Positions 21,504 through 34,110 of a DNA stretch of 64,000 nucleotides are shown here, piece after piece (positions within the stretch are counted from its first letter, which is position 1; each line of letters starts with the position of its first letter). Origin of the DNA: Gymnothorax reevesii (lineage: Eukaryota > Chordata > Actinopteri > Anguilliformes > Muraenidae); the NCBI GenBank assembly GCA_029721435.1, contig CM056588.1, positions 35,867,930 to 35,931,929 on the forward strand, written 5' to 3'. Both the position numbers and the translations under genes were made by a program. The notes below the pieces were generated by a model that saw only the letters and a list, made by a program, of their open reading frames with translations, was not told the origin of the DNA and ran no database searches.

Positions 21504-24366
21504 TCGCTCCAGCACTGACAATCAGTGTATTACATCACTCATTTCCCTTGTGAAAAAAACAGAAGTTTCAACAGTAGGATTTCATTATGTTTCAAGGTGC
21601 CAAATCAAGTTTTCTGTTACACAATTTACAGCCTGATTCATTAACTTCAGTTCCGTCACTTCCAGAGATCATTGGGTGCGGCACTCTTTCAATGGAATTC
21701 TAGACATTATGTATTGCATCATACCTTTGACTTGTCAAGACAGTTTGACAATGCAGCCAACTAACTGGCCAAAGATCCCACCATTGCTTGATTCCCATTT
21801 CAGAAACTGAACTGAGAATGAAAAGGATATCAGCTGATCATCATTATACTTTGGTTAAAAAAAAATAAATAAATAATCAACCAGCAGCTGAACAAGATAA
21901 TGCTGAGCTACAGCCAGGTAAGTATGTCACATGCACTTATGATAAGGACTGGTATATAGGTTGTATTATGGATTGTTCAGATGAAACTAGAGATGTATTC
22001 ATTAACTTCCTGCAGCAATCAAACACAGGACCTCCCTCATGTCCTGCTTCCATTCCTAGCAATGCCTTCTGGGTGCCATTCCAGGATATAATTTTTATTG
22101 TCTCTACACCTGTACTGCAAGAGCAGAATACCAGGATTTAATAAGCTTGTTCCTCAGGACTTTGCCCTCATTCAGAAGTAATTGTCATCATTTCAGCTCT
22201 TGTGCAACAAGATGGCTTACTTCTCTACTGATGATGGCATATACATAGCTGAAACGCATCCGTCTTATTGCCAACATTAAATATAACATTTTTTGTGTGT
22301 GTGCGCCAAGTAGATTTTCTTTACTTCGTCACGGCCTCTGTAGTTTATGATGTGGTCTGTTGGGGACATCTTTGAAGATAAGGCCTATATTTGAAACAAG
22401 TCATTAGAAGATGACGTGTCCCCTTAGCCCCTGCAATCTAATCCTAGAAATCCCAAAATGTCAAAAGGCAGCAGTGTAGGGCCTGATTAATATGCACAGC
22501 AAGTTCCATGAAAAAATATTGAATGGTACTGGAGTTCTGCTCCGGAAACAAAATGATTATGGACACAGGGACGGACAGACATACTGATGACTATATCTCT
22601 CCCCCCCACACACTACAAGCCAGGGGATAGATAAAAATCCAACAATGAAGGAGGTGAGAAAACAAGTTGAAACTTTGAATGAATAAAGGTAATAGAACAT
22701 TCAATCATGTAGAAAAGGTTTCATTACAATACGTATTTATCCACATGATGAATTTTCTAGCCAAAACTGGCAAAAATAGGTTCCTTTTTCCTTGCTGAAA
22801 TCCTTTCTGGAGAATCAAAACTCCCATGCAAAGGCTTGAGGAATGTCACTCTCTCTATTGCAATCTCTCTCTCCTGTCCACAAATTAAAAGATCCATGGC
22901 CAGGTTACGCAGTAACGGAGTTACAAAATTGGTGTGTTTTGTATCATAGCTCCAAAACTAAGTAAGATAGAGTTGCAATTTAAATGGATTTGTGTAGGTA
23001 TCAAACAACAAAATAGATAGTATTGTTCATTTGATTTATTTTGGGTGAAAACAGCAAAAAAAATTTGGTCGGTAACGAAGCAGCAATTTTGTCACTGTGT
23101 TACCGCGTGACCTGGCCCTCCAGCATCATCAGCCCTCTGTTAGTGACTCTTGGCCAACAGTTGACCCTTGGAAATCAAAATTCTTCATTTCTGGCCCTGA
23201 AAAGATTCATATCTCAGAGGCGATTATCTCAAAAGTGAGAGATGGACCAATTCTGATGACAGATTTTGAAAGCCTGCCCCCAAAACGACAAATTTTTAAG
23301 CCAAATCTTATTTAGTCACTCAAATTTTCTGAGCCAAATCTGATTTAGTCACTATGGTACATCTGATTGAGTACATCGTGTAAATGATCCATCCAGTGTC
23401 CATTCTTTTTTCAAATGCAAGTATATCATCCAGGTATCTGTAGTACACTACAGTTTTGTTCATCTTTCAGTGTGAACACTATACATACCATTTGCATTAC
23501 AACAGCTCAGATACAGCATAGGGGTGCAGTGCAGCACACTAAAAATACATCCTTACCCCCTCATGTATACTCCCAAGTAGGAGAAGAAGAATGGAGGACA
23601 GAAGTACACACTTTCCCAGTACAAGCATGTACCTTGACTCCAGTACTGTTCAGGTTTCAGGTGAATCCAGGACTGATTAAAAATGCAGCATATTTTATGT
23701 TTCATTCAAATACTATCTCCCCCACAAACTGCAGATCTACTTGCATACCAATAAGCAAACCAAATATCTCTTCATTACAGAAAACTGTAAAGGACAGCAT
23801 TCTCCATACCCCAGAACTTAAAGTAGGCCCATTTCAGAATGTCTAATTCCAACAACAGTAAATTGAGATGGAGTGTCCACAAAGTAAAAATTATTATTTT
23901 TTTATAACAAGTTTGCATGAGGTCAGGCTCCTGAACTAGCAGCACAATGAATGTGTCAAAGTGACCGCAGGGATATGCAAGTTACAATATTTCCTAACGG
24001 TCCAGAGGGACCACCAGCTCACTTCAGAAATTTCAGGTGTTCAACCACCAGCGCACCTGAAACGATAATAAAGGGCTTCAAAAAATCAAATGTGTGTGGG
24101 TATTTTTTTTTTCATACATATAATTAAGCTGGTGCAATGTCCAAGTTGATTAAAACAATCCAACATTAATTTATTTGATTTTACAATATTTCTCTTCCAA
24201 TGCAAACTAAGCTCTGGATAGACACGAAACGTAAAGAATGATGCTCACCCTGCTCCTTAATGACTGAAACACAATGAGTATATTACTCTTCATTTATATT
24301 AGACAAGTCCCCAAGGCATACCAGTTCTCCTTTACTTCATGTCTTATTTAATAGCATACCCTATAC
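21504..24366. other. PHRF1 5' intron, distal part with MITEs
   Basis: It contains the MITE at 22898-23117 and a possible hairpin element at about 22400-22632 (CTGCTCCGGAAACAAAATGA near the end). No exon seen. Confidence 0.5.
22898..23117. mobile_element. MITE with TIRs of about 33 bp
   Basis: Ends GGCCAGGTTACGCAGTAACG and, inverted, GGCCAGGTCACGCGGTAACA; similarity continues to about 33 bases. No coding capacity. The target duplication is not clear. Confidence 0.7.
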
Positions 24367-24667
24367 CAGAGGTGGGCAACGAGGGCCGTATCTGTCCCTG
24401 GTTTTCACACCAACTTATGCTTGTCTAAATTAACCAAACCATTTATGAAATCTGACATTTCAGGCAAATCTGACATTTCTTTAAATAATCATGAATGACC
24501 ATCGAAGTCTGTTCTTGTCTCCCCTCATAAAACATTTTCCTTTGATCTAATCGTTGGACAAATCTATATTTGTGTATGCAACCAATTAAGTCAATTAGTC
24601 AGGGTAATAGATAAAAATAAAAACCTGCATACACACCGCCCACTAAGACTAGAATTGCCCACCCCAG
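24367..24667 (-). mobile_element. hAT-type MITE, CAGGGGTGGGCAA family, copy 2
   Basis: An inverted copy of 10862-11170, sharing for example TGTTCTTGTCTCCCCTCATA and TTTTCACACCAAC. The flanks CCCTATAC and CCCCATAA are a weak 6 of 8 match. Confidence 0.75.
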
Positions 24668-24779
24668 CCCCATAACCCTGACCTCCTGGCTGAATTAAAT
24701 CGACTCTGAATCAAAACAATTGCGGACTCACTTAGGTACTGTAACTACATAATTAACGTTATCTAGAGATTTGAACAAA

Positions 24780-25920
24780 AATGCAACCAGATTACTTACC
24801 GCCGCAGCGTCAGAGCATCGGGTCAATGTTCCAGAGAACTAGATTCATCTAAACCGTCCCAGCGCACGGTATAGAACCTAACTATAATACGCCTGTTTCA
24901 TACAATATCTCTTCCGAGTTCTTGCCATTACACCTTATGTGGTTATCTGAAGAGCTACACTGTCCTTCAAAACTTGCCTGAAGCTTCCGTCTGATATTTC
25001 CAGCAACAAACTCAAGTGACAGTTTTACTTGCATTTACAAGCGCGTCAACTGACACAACTAAAAATGTTCCAGGATGTGGACAATCGTTGCATGGTCCAG
25101 TTAGCTAGCAAGTACACTTGGATACTTGGCCTAGCCAACTTTGATCTCAATTTAGCTCAGGTTAGCAAGCCATAGCATAACAGCTGATGTAGTAGCTCAT
25201 GAGCAAAATTAGCGAAATAATGATACTTTGCTAACTGGACATCAATTTAGCTCTGCGAGGGACAGACATTCAACTCACCGACAGATCGTTTTTCGGTTCC
25301 GAAACACTATAGCAACCCAGCTAACCCGTTTAGCTAAAGCCAAAGGCTAAAGGTAAGTTAGCTCACATTACCCACCAACCCCATTTCATGAGACGATACT
25401 GACCGGAGCAGTAACGGCCCCCTCTAACTTTAATCAATATACTGAATGGTTCTGTTTCAGCAACGAAACTATTCAAGCGAGAATATTCGCCCTAAACTGA
25501 AAACAATCTCTGAATAAACGCGTTCGTTTGTATGCGGGAATACGATCGCAGACAGCCGGTGAAAGACAGCAGGCCTCACCGAGGCAGCTAGCATGATAGC
25601 CGTGTTGTCGCGTACTCGCTAGCTAGCTTGCTAGTTGAATGGCTGTCTATCGTGTTGTTAACAACCCAGCACGGAACCAAATACTACCAAATGAACTTGA
25701 CAATACCCGTCCCGTTACAAAATAAACTTGTCTGTTAGTTGGTACTAACACTCTTGATGTTTTGTACGTGTGATTATGCGAACGCTAAGTACCTACCGAA
25801 ATTAGTTAAGTGAGCCTTAATATGAAAAATTTCGAAGTCCACAGTTTGTACGCTGACTGACGCGACCGGCCGGAGATAGCGGAAATACCCTGACGTGTGA
25901 TAATCGCTGTAACACTCTTA
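24780..25920 (-). promoter_or_regulatory. phrf1: Likely PHRF1 5' UTR exon(s) and promoter region
   Basis: The start-codon exon has an acceptor, so at least one non-coding exon lies upstream. This stretch has more CpG than its surroundings. It holds two good minus-strand donor sites: GCGGCG|GTAAGTAAT at about 24800 and TTCG|GTAGGTACT at about 25797. A transcription start near 25800-25900, by the CG-rich patch GCGACCGGCCGGAGATAGCG, would fit. No TATA box is evident. The exact exon cannot be fixed without transcript data. Confidence 0.4.
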
Positions 25921-27550
25921 AAGGTACAGTAGATGCATTTAGACATGAGGTGTATTTTTAAATTCCTCTTGTTTCGCAAGATTGGTCCGAGTTGTGGGCT
26001 AAATTAAACTTAGAAAGGACATTGTTAACACAAGATTCAGGACCAAGCCTCATCCATGTCTGTGAATCTGGCCAACTGTCTGATGGTATTGAATATGGGG
26101 AGTGCATGCGTTCTGTGTCATTAAACAAATTTATTCATCAGCCCTAAAACAGACAGTCTATTTCACCACTGAAGACCATTATGCTATGACTATTCCTTTA
26201 AATAAAGTGGTTTTCCATGATAACTGTATGGTTGCAAGGGGCATGTTCCATAGACAGTTTGGTAGGTAACCATAGCGAGGACAGTCCTAGTTGTCTATTT
26301 CATGAAGGAAAAGGGATATTAGCTCCTTTGTTGCCCCCTTCCTGCAAGAAAACATTGGAACAACCTTGAAAGAAATGTATCATAGCTAAATCATGGACCT
26401 CAATCCTTTGCTGTTGTTGCGACTGCATGCGTATTTCTTGGTAGTTTTACGGCTGGATCATAATCAGTCGCTGTTGAGCTTACGATAAATGGGAGGACAG
26501 GACATCTGATTTTCCACAAACATGTCTCTTGGTGACTTAAAAATCTCCCATCAACTTTACCTTCACCTGTGCAATATTTTCAGGGTGAACTAATAGTAGA
26601 GAGGAAAGGGAAAAGACTGCTCATGGGTGCATCCAAATTCTCTGAAAGGTCCCCTGTCATGTCACCTGATGCATAGCTAATTAGACATTACAAGCGATTT
26701 CAAAGTCTGTCCTTTGTGACATCACAGGGGGAGAGACTAGCCAGAATAATGAAGGAGCTGATTAACTGGTTGACTGAAGTTCATCAGTTTTTCTTGACTC
26801 TGGGCTGTCAACTTCCCCATGTGAAATCGCATAAAAATGGTTTTTAAAATAGCTAGCACCTGCTAATTGGCTGTACACCTGGTGACATGACAGGGGACCT
26901 TTTAACAGCCAGCTTTTTGCCTTTCTTCCCCACTCTTTCTTGACCTTAATAGAAAACAATACATAGGTCAAAGGAAAGTTACAGTGAGATTTTGAAGTAA
27001 CCTTGAGACATGTTTGAGAAAAATCAGAGGTCTTTTCTTTCAAAATGTCAGGAACTTGATAGTGAATGATAACAATACAACTGATTCCACAGGAAAACTT
27101 TGAAGAGTTCCAGGAATCATGGTCCATGATCTATGGTTGCTTTCTTTCAAGATTGGTACTGTATTTCCTTGCTGGAGGGAAGCAATGAAGGAGCTAATTC
27201 CCTCCTTCCCCTCATTACATAAACAATTTGGCACACCTTGCCATGGCTATACCAGCCAAGCTATTTCCAGTTCATGTCTGTTATTAACAAAGGTTTCTTT
27301 CGCAATAAAATGTGGATGCTCCCTTTGATTATCTCTCTACACAGGTGGGAAGTGATGGGTTTTTGAAGATTACATGTATGGAAAGTTTGGAAACTAGATG
27401 GATCTAACAGCTTTAAATGAGAGATGCAAAAAACTTTCTCTCTGTCGCAGGTGCATTACTAAACTTGTTGAACAGAAAACAGAGCCATCTGTTTATGTTG
27501 TGCAATTCATTTTTTCCCACGGCCCTGCAAACAGCCACCATAGGCTATGC
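25921..27550. other. Intergenic, upstream of PHRF1
   Basis: No gene seen. Bases about 26637-26903 form a MITE-like unit with inverted ends AAGGTCCCCTGTCATGTCAC. Confidence 0.55.
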
Positions 27551-28057
27551 CAGGGGTGGCCAACCCTGGTCCTGGAGAGCCGCAGTGTCTGCTGATTTTT
27601 GGTGTTACTTTGCACTCGACTGATGGATTAAATTAGTTAAATTCTCACTTAACTGATCTCACCTGGTGTCTCAGGCTTTATTTGGTAATCAAGCAATTAA
27701 TTTGGTACTTGAGCCAATCAAGCAATTAGCAGGAACAACCCATAAGACTCCTAGAGCCAATTAAGCAGACTTGCAGGTTGTGAAAGATTTGTCAAAGTGT
27801 TTGGATATTTAGTGTCGTTGTAATGCAGGCAAAATAGAAACACAGAGTGCAGATGAAAGTTTATAGAGCAGGAGTGAATAACACAGGTCCTGTAGAGCCA
27901 GAGGGCATGCTGAGTTAGGTTTTCATCTGGTGGAGAAAACCAAAGACACCAGGTGATATAAGTGAAGGGTGTAATCAACTGCTTTAATTTATCAATCAAG
28001 TAACACTAAAAACCAGCAGACACTGCGGCTCTCCAGGACCAGGGTTGGCCACCCCTG
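27551..28057. mobile_element. hAT-type element with perfect 8-bp target duplication
   Basis: The inverted ends CAGGGGTGGCCAACCCTGGT and CAGGGGTGGCCAACCCTGGT are identical over 20 bases and similar for about 45. GGCTATGC flanks it at 27543-27550 and 28058-28065. No transposase, so non-autonomous. Confidence 0.9.
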
Positions 28058-28429
28058 GGCTATGCATTGCAAATTGTAGTCACTTAATCACTCAGTCACT
28101 CACTCATGGATGTTTAATAGGGTTTTATGCTTGTTTAGAATACAACTTTGGATAAATTCATTTTGCAAATGGCATTTAATTGAAAATTAATTGTTTAATT
28201 TTGATTTGATTAGATAAAATAGTCAAAATTAGTCTTGTTTTCTTCCAAAACTGTTTAGGCGGTATTATGACACAAAATATTTGTATTTCAAATACCTGAC
28301 AAATAACTGATATATTACGATACATATGTTCACATAACTTAATGCAGTACATTAAGAAACATATGTTTGAATAACTTAATGCAGTATAAATATATTTTTC
28401 ATTTAAAATCTGAATCAAAAATATTCTTC

Positions 28430-29626
28430 CATTTCCAAAAAAGTTGGGAGGCTGTGTAAAATGTAAATAAAAAGAATACAATCATTCGCAAATCACTTTA
28501 ATCCTACATTAAATTGAAAATAGTGTAACAATAATATATTCGATTCTGAAAATGAGAAATTTTATTGATTGTAGAAAAGTTTGTGTTCATTTTGAATTTG
28601 ATGCCAGCAACATGCTTCAAAAATTTCGGAACAGGGACAAATTTACCACTAAGTTGCATCTCCTCTTCATTTAACAACACTATGCAACCATTTGGGACCT
28701 GAGGAGACCAACTGCTGTAGTTCGGAAAGAAAAATGTTTTCCCATTGTTGCTTGATGTGGGATCTCAGCCACTCAACACTTTGTGGCATCCTTTGTCCTA
28801 TTTTATGTTTCATAGGTCAGAGGGTGACAAGTCAGGACTGCAGGCAAGCCTCTTTAGCACCCAGACTCTTTTACTTTGGAGCTATGTTGTTGCAATACGT
28901 GCAGAATGTGTTGTTTGGCATTTTCTCGCTGGAATATGCAATGACTTCCCTAAAAGATGTCTGGATGCCATGATGTTGCTCTTAAACCTGTGCAAGTTAC
29001 CCATTCAACATGCCTTAATGTACCCCAATACTATCATGGATGCTGGCCTTTGAACTCTGCACTGATAACAAGCCAGATGGTACCTCTTCTCATTAGCCCC
29101 AAGGCTGTGACGTTCATGATTTTTAAAAAAGAATTTCACATTTTGATTGTGAAAAACTGCCACAGGACAGTTTTCCACTTTGCCTTAATCCAGCCTAATT
29201 GATCTCATGCCCAAAGAAGGCAGCGGGGTTTCTTGATGTTTTTTATAGATGGTTTAAAGTTCACATGGTTTTAACTAGCATTTGTGGATACAGTGACAAA
29301 CCACATTTACTGACAATGGTTTAAAGACGTGTTCCTGAGCCCATGAAGTGACTTCCTCAAAAAAATCCTGTCTCTTTTTAATTAAGGGCTGTGGCCTGAT
29401 GAGCATGGCCATTCAATATCGGTTTTTGGCTTGTCCCTTGCATACAGAGATTTCTCTGGATTCTCAGAATCTTTTAAAGATATTGTGTGCCATAAAGGAT
29501 GAAATCTCTGAATCCCTTGCAATTTTTTGCTGAGAAATATTATTTTTAAATTGTTGAACTATTTTCCCATGCAGTCTTCCATAGAATAGTCAAGCCTTCC
29601 CCATCATTACTTCTCAAAGACATCAT
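28430..29626 (-). mobile_element. Tc1-like transposon relic
   Basis: It starts TTTCCAAAAAAGTTGGGAGG and TGTGTAAAATGTAAATAAA, typical of fish Tc1-like elements. The decayed transposase reads on the minus strand. Frames are broken throughout, and the right end is truncated near 29626. Confidence 0.8.
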
Positions 29627-31003
29627 ACCCAGTGGTGGATCCTGGGGGGCGCACAGGGGCGTGCGCCCAACTTTTTTCGCAGTGAAGTAAAAATATTGAC
29701 TGCATATCATTCTTTGAATGAGCACAATTTTCATCTATCTATGTACATTCTCATTGCTGGCCGTCAACAATTTTGATATTCTTCTAGTCTATGAGCATAA
29801 TCAGATGAGCAATAGCAGTCCTCACGGTTTATGTACCACTTTTAATGGTACAACTTCACTATTCGGTTGTCTCGTGTCATGACAAATGGAGAGTCAGTGT
29901 AAGGTCAGACAGGCACGGAAGTCAGTCTTGGCTCCACCCCTTGTCCAATCGCATTGGATTTCAGCATTATGTACCTAATTTGCGCGTCTTTTTAAATACG
30001 AAGGCGCTTTCCATCTCAACTAACGAAGCTCTACCATTCCCACCAAGACCCATTACAGATCTACACAAACATCTCCTCCACCTCCCCAGCCTCCTCCTTT
30101 CTAACGGCATCGTCTTTGGCAGTACTTGTTGAATCATACTCTTGTCTTTATTTGGATCCAATTGTATGTATTTGCAATATGGAAGCGGTAAGACTTACGT
30201 TAAATTAATAGGCTATCGCAAGTATGCGTTTGGTTAAAATTTGCTTGAGCTTACAAAATGCCCCCACTGATGGACCAGTTGTTCATAGCCTACTATTCGA
30301 TTCGATGTTTTACAGAATTTATCCTGGATTACCGGAAGGCTTTCCAAATTTTCCATTCCAAAACCCCATCTCGACGTTCAGAATCACCCGTCATTAAACT
30401 TGGAACCAGCGAGGCTAGTGAGCTATTCTATGCCCTTTAGAGTCTGTAAGTAAGATATGTAGCATTATTTTAAAAAGGTTATGTATGAGTCAATCCAAAT
30501 AGTTCAATGATCTTATTGAAAAATTCTAAATGGCCCCAAAGTCTCATTTCTTTTTCACATTCATGTAAATATAATAATATTATTATATAAAATAGTTTAT
30601 ATGTTGACAATGTTATGTTTTAATATAGGACAGCATCATTGTATTAAATTTATATCTGGACATCTTTAGGATAAATAGGATCTTTAATATAAATAAGATA
30701 GTTTGTTTTTGGACATTACTGACCCAACCACTGCCTCCAAATTAGTAAATTCACTCACATGTGCAGAAATTCAATTTAATGGCGACTCGGATTACGTGTA
30801 TGACAACACTTCCTACTCTTACAACACTTGGGAGTGTTTTGGAAGCATTAAAGCCTCATCCTTTAGAACCCTTTTGAAAAAAGGCAATGACAGCATTGTA
30901 ATAACGTTTTCCAAGCTGTTGAGCGTAGTATCTTTTACTAAACCTGGTTTAGGTACTTGGGGGGGAGGGGGATTTGGTGATCTATTAACATCTGCTAAAA
31001 TCG
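29627..31003. other. Intergenic, nothing firm
   Basis: No gene supported. An open frame at 30703-31020 has no recognisable domain and runs into the MITE at 31004. Confidence 0.5.
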
Positions 31004-31315
31004 CACACTCTCAGAAATAGGGGTACAGCAGGAGTCCATTTCTGTTCACGAAGGTATTATGTACCCTTTAGGACTAATTATAGGACCTCAAGGTACCTGT
31101 GTGAACAGCAGTACCTTGGAGGGTTTGTCACTGGGGCAGTACCCTCAAAGGTACTGCTGTTGTACCTTAAAAGTGGGTCTTTATTTGTTTTGGAACATAA
31201 AAGTACTTTTTAGACCCTAAAAAGGTTTACACAGGTACCTTGAGGTCCTTTAATTAGCCCTAAAGGGTACATATGTGCTGAATGTACCTGCTGTACCCCC
31301 ATTTCTGAGAGTGCA
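31004..31315. mobile_element. MITE with TIR CACTCTCAGAAAT
   Basis: The ends CACTCTCAGAAATAGGGGTA and, inverted, CACTCTCAGAAATGGGGGTA match. The interior is also largely self-complementary, with several TACCTTGAGGTCCT-type segments. Confidence 0.8.
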
Positions 31316-32054
31316 GATGCATATAGCCACTGGGTTTGCATGTTAGATATACACTACAGTTATTTTGTTGGAGGCTATTTGGTGTAATATAAATTCAAAA
31401 AACTAATAATATCAATGTTTTGTGGGAAATATTGTCAAACTGTTTCACTGCTAGTGGTGATTTTGTCAACATTTCTTAAACATCAAAACCTTTGAAAATC
31501 ACTCAAACCATAGCACATTGGTATTCACTGGAAATCTCTCATCATGCACTTTCCAATGAATGCCAGCACTGTAGGGTCTGGAAGATTTCCAACGATTTTC
31601 TCCTCTTTGAAATTTTGACCAAGTCACCAACAGCAGTGAAAGGGTTAAGGTCACAAACTCTGACAGCAAAGAGAAAGTCTTAGGTAAAGGTTCAAGTTGT
31701 CAGTTAATGTAAAACTGCGTTTTAACGGTGCCTTGAAAGGTTTTTTTTTGCTTAATTTTTGGAACCTTCGGAGGAAAATCATTGAACAGATAGACGAGAT
31801 TTTTCACCCAAGATACCAGGAAAATGTGTTTTCAGCACATTAATTTTTCAAATTTTTCTTGGGGAGTTCCAATGAACCTAATTAGCTGCGAGCAGTTCCA
31901 CTAGCTGTCTTCTTTTGGCATCATACAACTTTTCCAGTCTTTTGATAACCATGTCCGAACTTTTTTGAAAAGCATTGCCAGCACTAAATTCAAAATAAGC
32001 AGATATTTTTTCAAAAAACCAATAATAGGAAGAAGGTCATGGATTTGAATCTGG

Positions 32055-32330
32055 CCTGGGGCCTTTCTATTTAGTGTTTGCATGTTCTACTAGTGTTTGT
32101 GTGGGTTCTCTCCTGGTACTCCAGTTCCCCCCCTAGTCCAAAGACTTGCATGTCAGGCTAATTGAAGACTCTAAAATTTCCCATAGGTATGAGTGAATGG
32201 TGTGTAAATTGTGTGTGCACCCTGTGATGGATTGGCGAGCTGTTCAGGCTTTAGTCACCCAGGATTGGCTCCAGCTCACCCGCCACCCTAATGGGGAAGA
32301 AGCGGTACAAATAACAGAGGGATGGATGAT
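32055..32330 (+). mobile_element. L2-type LINE 3' end
   Basis: Contains GTTTGCATGTTCTACTAGTG, GTCCAAAGACTTGCATGTCA, CACCCTGTGATGGATTGGCG and GGCTCCAGCTCACCCGCC, ending in GGATGGATGA. This series is characteristic of fish L2/Maui-type LINE tails. No coding part remains. Confidence 0.8.
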
Positions 32331-33495
32331 TTCAGGAACCACATGCAAGAGAGGGAAATCCAAAAAACGTATGCCTTTATTGGAGTCAGAGTCAAAGCCA
32401 AAAAACACAGGAATTGCCAAGCCACAATACGAAATCCAAAAACAGTGTCGAGTAGACAGGCAGAGGTCAGAACCAGTAAGACAGATGACAGAGGTACAAA
32501 TGATAGGCAAAAAGTTGTAGTTGATGAACAAAGCCACGGGTCATCAACAGGGCATCCAAACACAGAAATCATGGACATAAAAAAATGGGTCGAAATCCAG
32601 AAAGAGAAAAACAATACAAAAAGGGCAATGGCAAGAATCAAAGTCGGATATTCCAGTAAAAGAGAAACAATACTCAATGGCATACAAGGCGCTCTGCACA
32701 AAGAAATATTGATCAACGTTCTGACAAAAGCTGTGAGTGAAAAGACTGCTTAAATACACATAGGGGAAGTCACATGCTATGCAGGGAACAGATGAACTGA
32801 ATAAGACTAAATAAAATGGGGGAATCACATGAGGGAAACCCTAACCACGAAAATAGGCGAAAGCCAAGACACGGACGGGAATCACACAGAAAGCCTATGA
32901 CGTTTAAACAGCTCCAGTCCAGGAGTTCTACGTGCACAGATAATGAGTGCAAGAAAGTAATTAAGCACGTGTGAGAGATCTCGCTGAAACTCAGGAGAAG
33001 ACAGGGAGAGCTGAGCAAGAGGCTGAGATTAGAACAGAGTGATTGCTGAGAGGGAATTAGTCTAAATTAGTTGCGGTGCCACTTTACAGATTTAACTAGA
33101 GTGCTCGTTAGTAAGTTAGTAATCTACATACATGGATTAGTTGTGTTAGTAGACTATGATACAAAATACAAATGTTAGTCTTGTTAGTAATCAGAACAGG
33201 AAGACGAAGGAAGTAAATGAGAATCGAAGGAATATTTTAAACACCGGAATTCATTTAAATCACCCGAAGTCAGTGGGCACGCAGACAGGGAAGACGGACT
33301 GAACCAACTAGTTCACAAGACAGGGGAGACAAGTGCAATGGAACTGACAAATGGAATGAACTAAAAACCTGAGTATTACAATAACCAAAAAGAATAAGAC
33401 AAAATTATGAACACAGAACATGAACATAAACATGACCAAAAACCATAACCATGACAGTTTTTAATTCACATTTTATACAGCGTTTCAACTACTCA
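32331..33495. other. Intergenic, nothing firm
   Basis: Open frames at 32322-32753 on both strands show no domain. Base composition suggests old repeat sequence. Confidence 0.45.
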
Positions 33496-33800
33496 TCCCC
33501 CCAGCATATAATGCGGGGGGATATAGCCGTCAGTGCGGTCAACTGTCCATGCACATTTTGTTTTCGCAGCACAACATGAACACCGTTCAGTACTTTTTAA
33601 CGAAACTTGCTGTGTGTATTAATCGGGTCCCAGACTGGTGCCTTTTGATATTTTGAGATTTCTGAGATCAAACCGCAGAGGTAGAAGGAATATGTCATCT
33701 TCTGATGACTCTTGTTGCTAAATGGGGTTCTAAAAGCTTTCCATGAGTTAAACCTTGTCAGATCTGGGCCTATAAATTTAATTCACTTCTACATTCAATT
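33496..33800. mobile_element. Fragment of a C/G-run hairpin element
   Basis: It opens with CATCCCCCCAGCATATAATG then CGGGGGGATA, a hairpin like those at 17361 and 8470. The right boundary is not clear. Confidence 0.4.
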
Positions 33801-33810
33801 CACATCCTCT

Positions 33811-34110
33811 GGGGGAGGTGGTGGCGCAGTGGTTAAACGTGCTACAACTTGGTATTGAAAGGTTCCAAGTTTGAGTCTTTGCCACGGTATTTGCAGTGCG
33901 CTCTTGGGTAAAAACACTTCATTCTCACAGTGCCTCGCTCACTACACTCAGGCCAGGTGTATAATTGGATACAGGAAAATTGAAAAGGAAACCAGACTAA
34001 GAGCTGGGGGCTAACCTGTGATGGACTAGCATCCCATTCAGGGGTAGTAGTAACAATCCTCGTCACGAAACTGGACTTAAGCACCGGCAAGATGAGCCAC
34101 TTGGCTCAGG
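33811..34110 (+). mobile_element. tRNA-derived SINE, family A copy 2
   Basis: The head carries an exact A-box TGGCGCAGTGG and a B-box-like GGTTCCAAGTTTGAGTC. The body (CGCTCTTGGGTAAAAACACTTC) and tail (GCACCGGCAAGATGAGCCAC) match the copies at 12255 and 47415 in opposite orientation. Confidence 0.8.

Noticed and set aside
28692..29202. Overlapping plus-strand frames of 80-100 codons
   Set aside because: They are antisense to the decayed Tc1-like transposase.
30703..31020. 105-codon plus-strand frame
   Set aside because: No recognised domain, Ser/Thr-rich by composition, and its 3' end is MITE sequence.
33811..33885. Possible tRNA gene with a perfect A-box
   Set aside because: It is followed by a SINE body shared with two other copies and does not fold cleanly as a tRNA; it is the SINE head.
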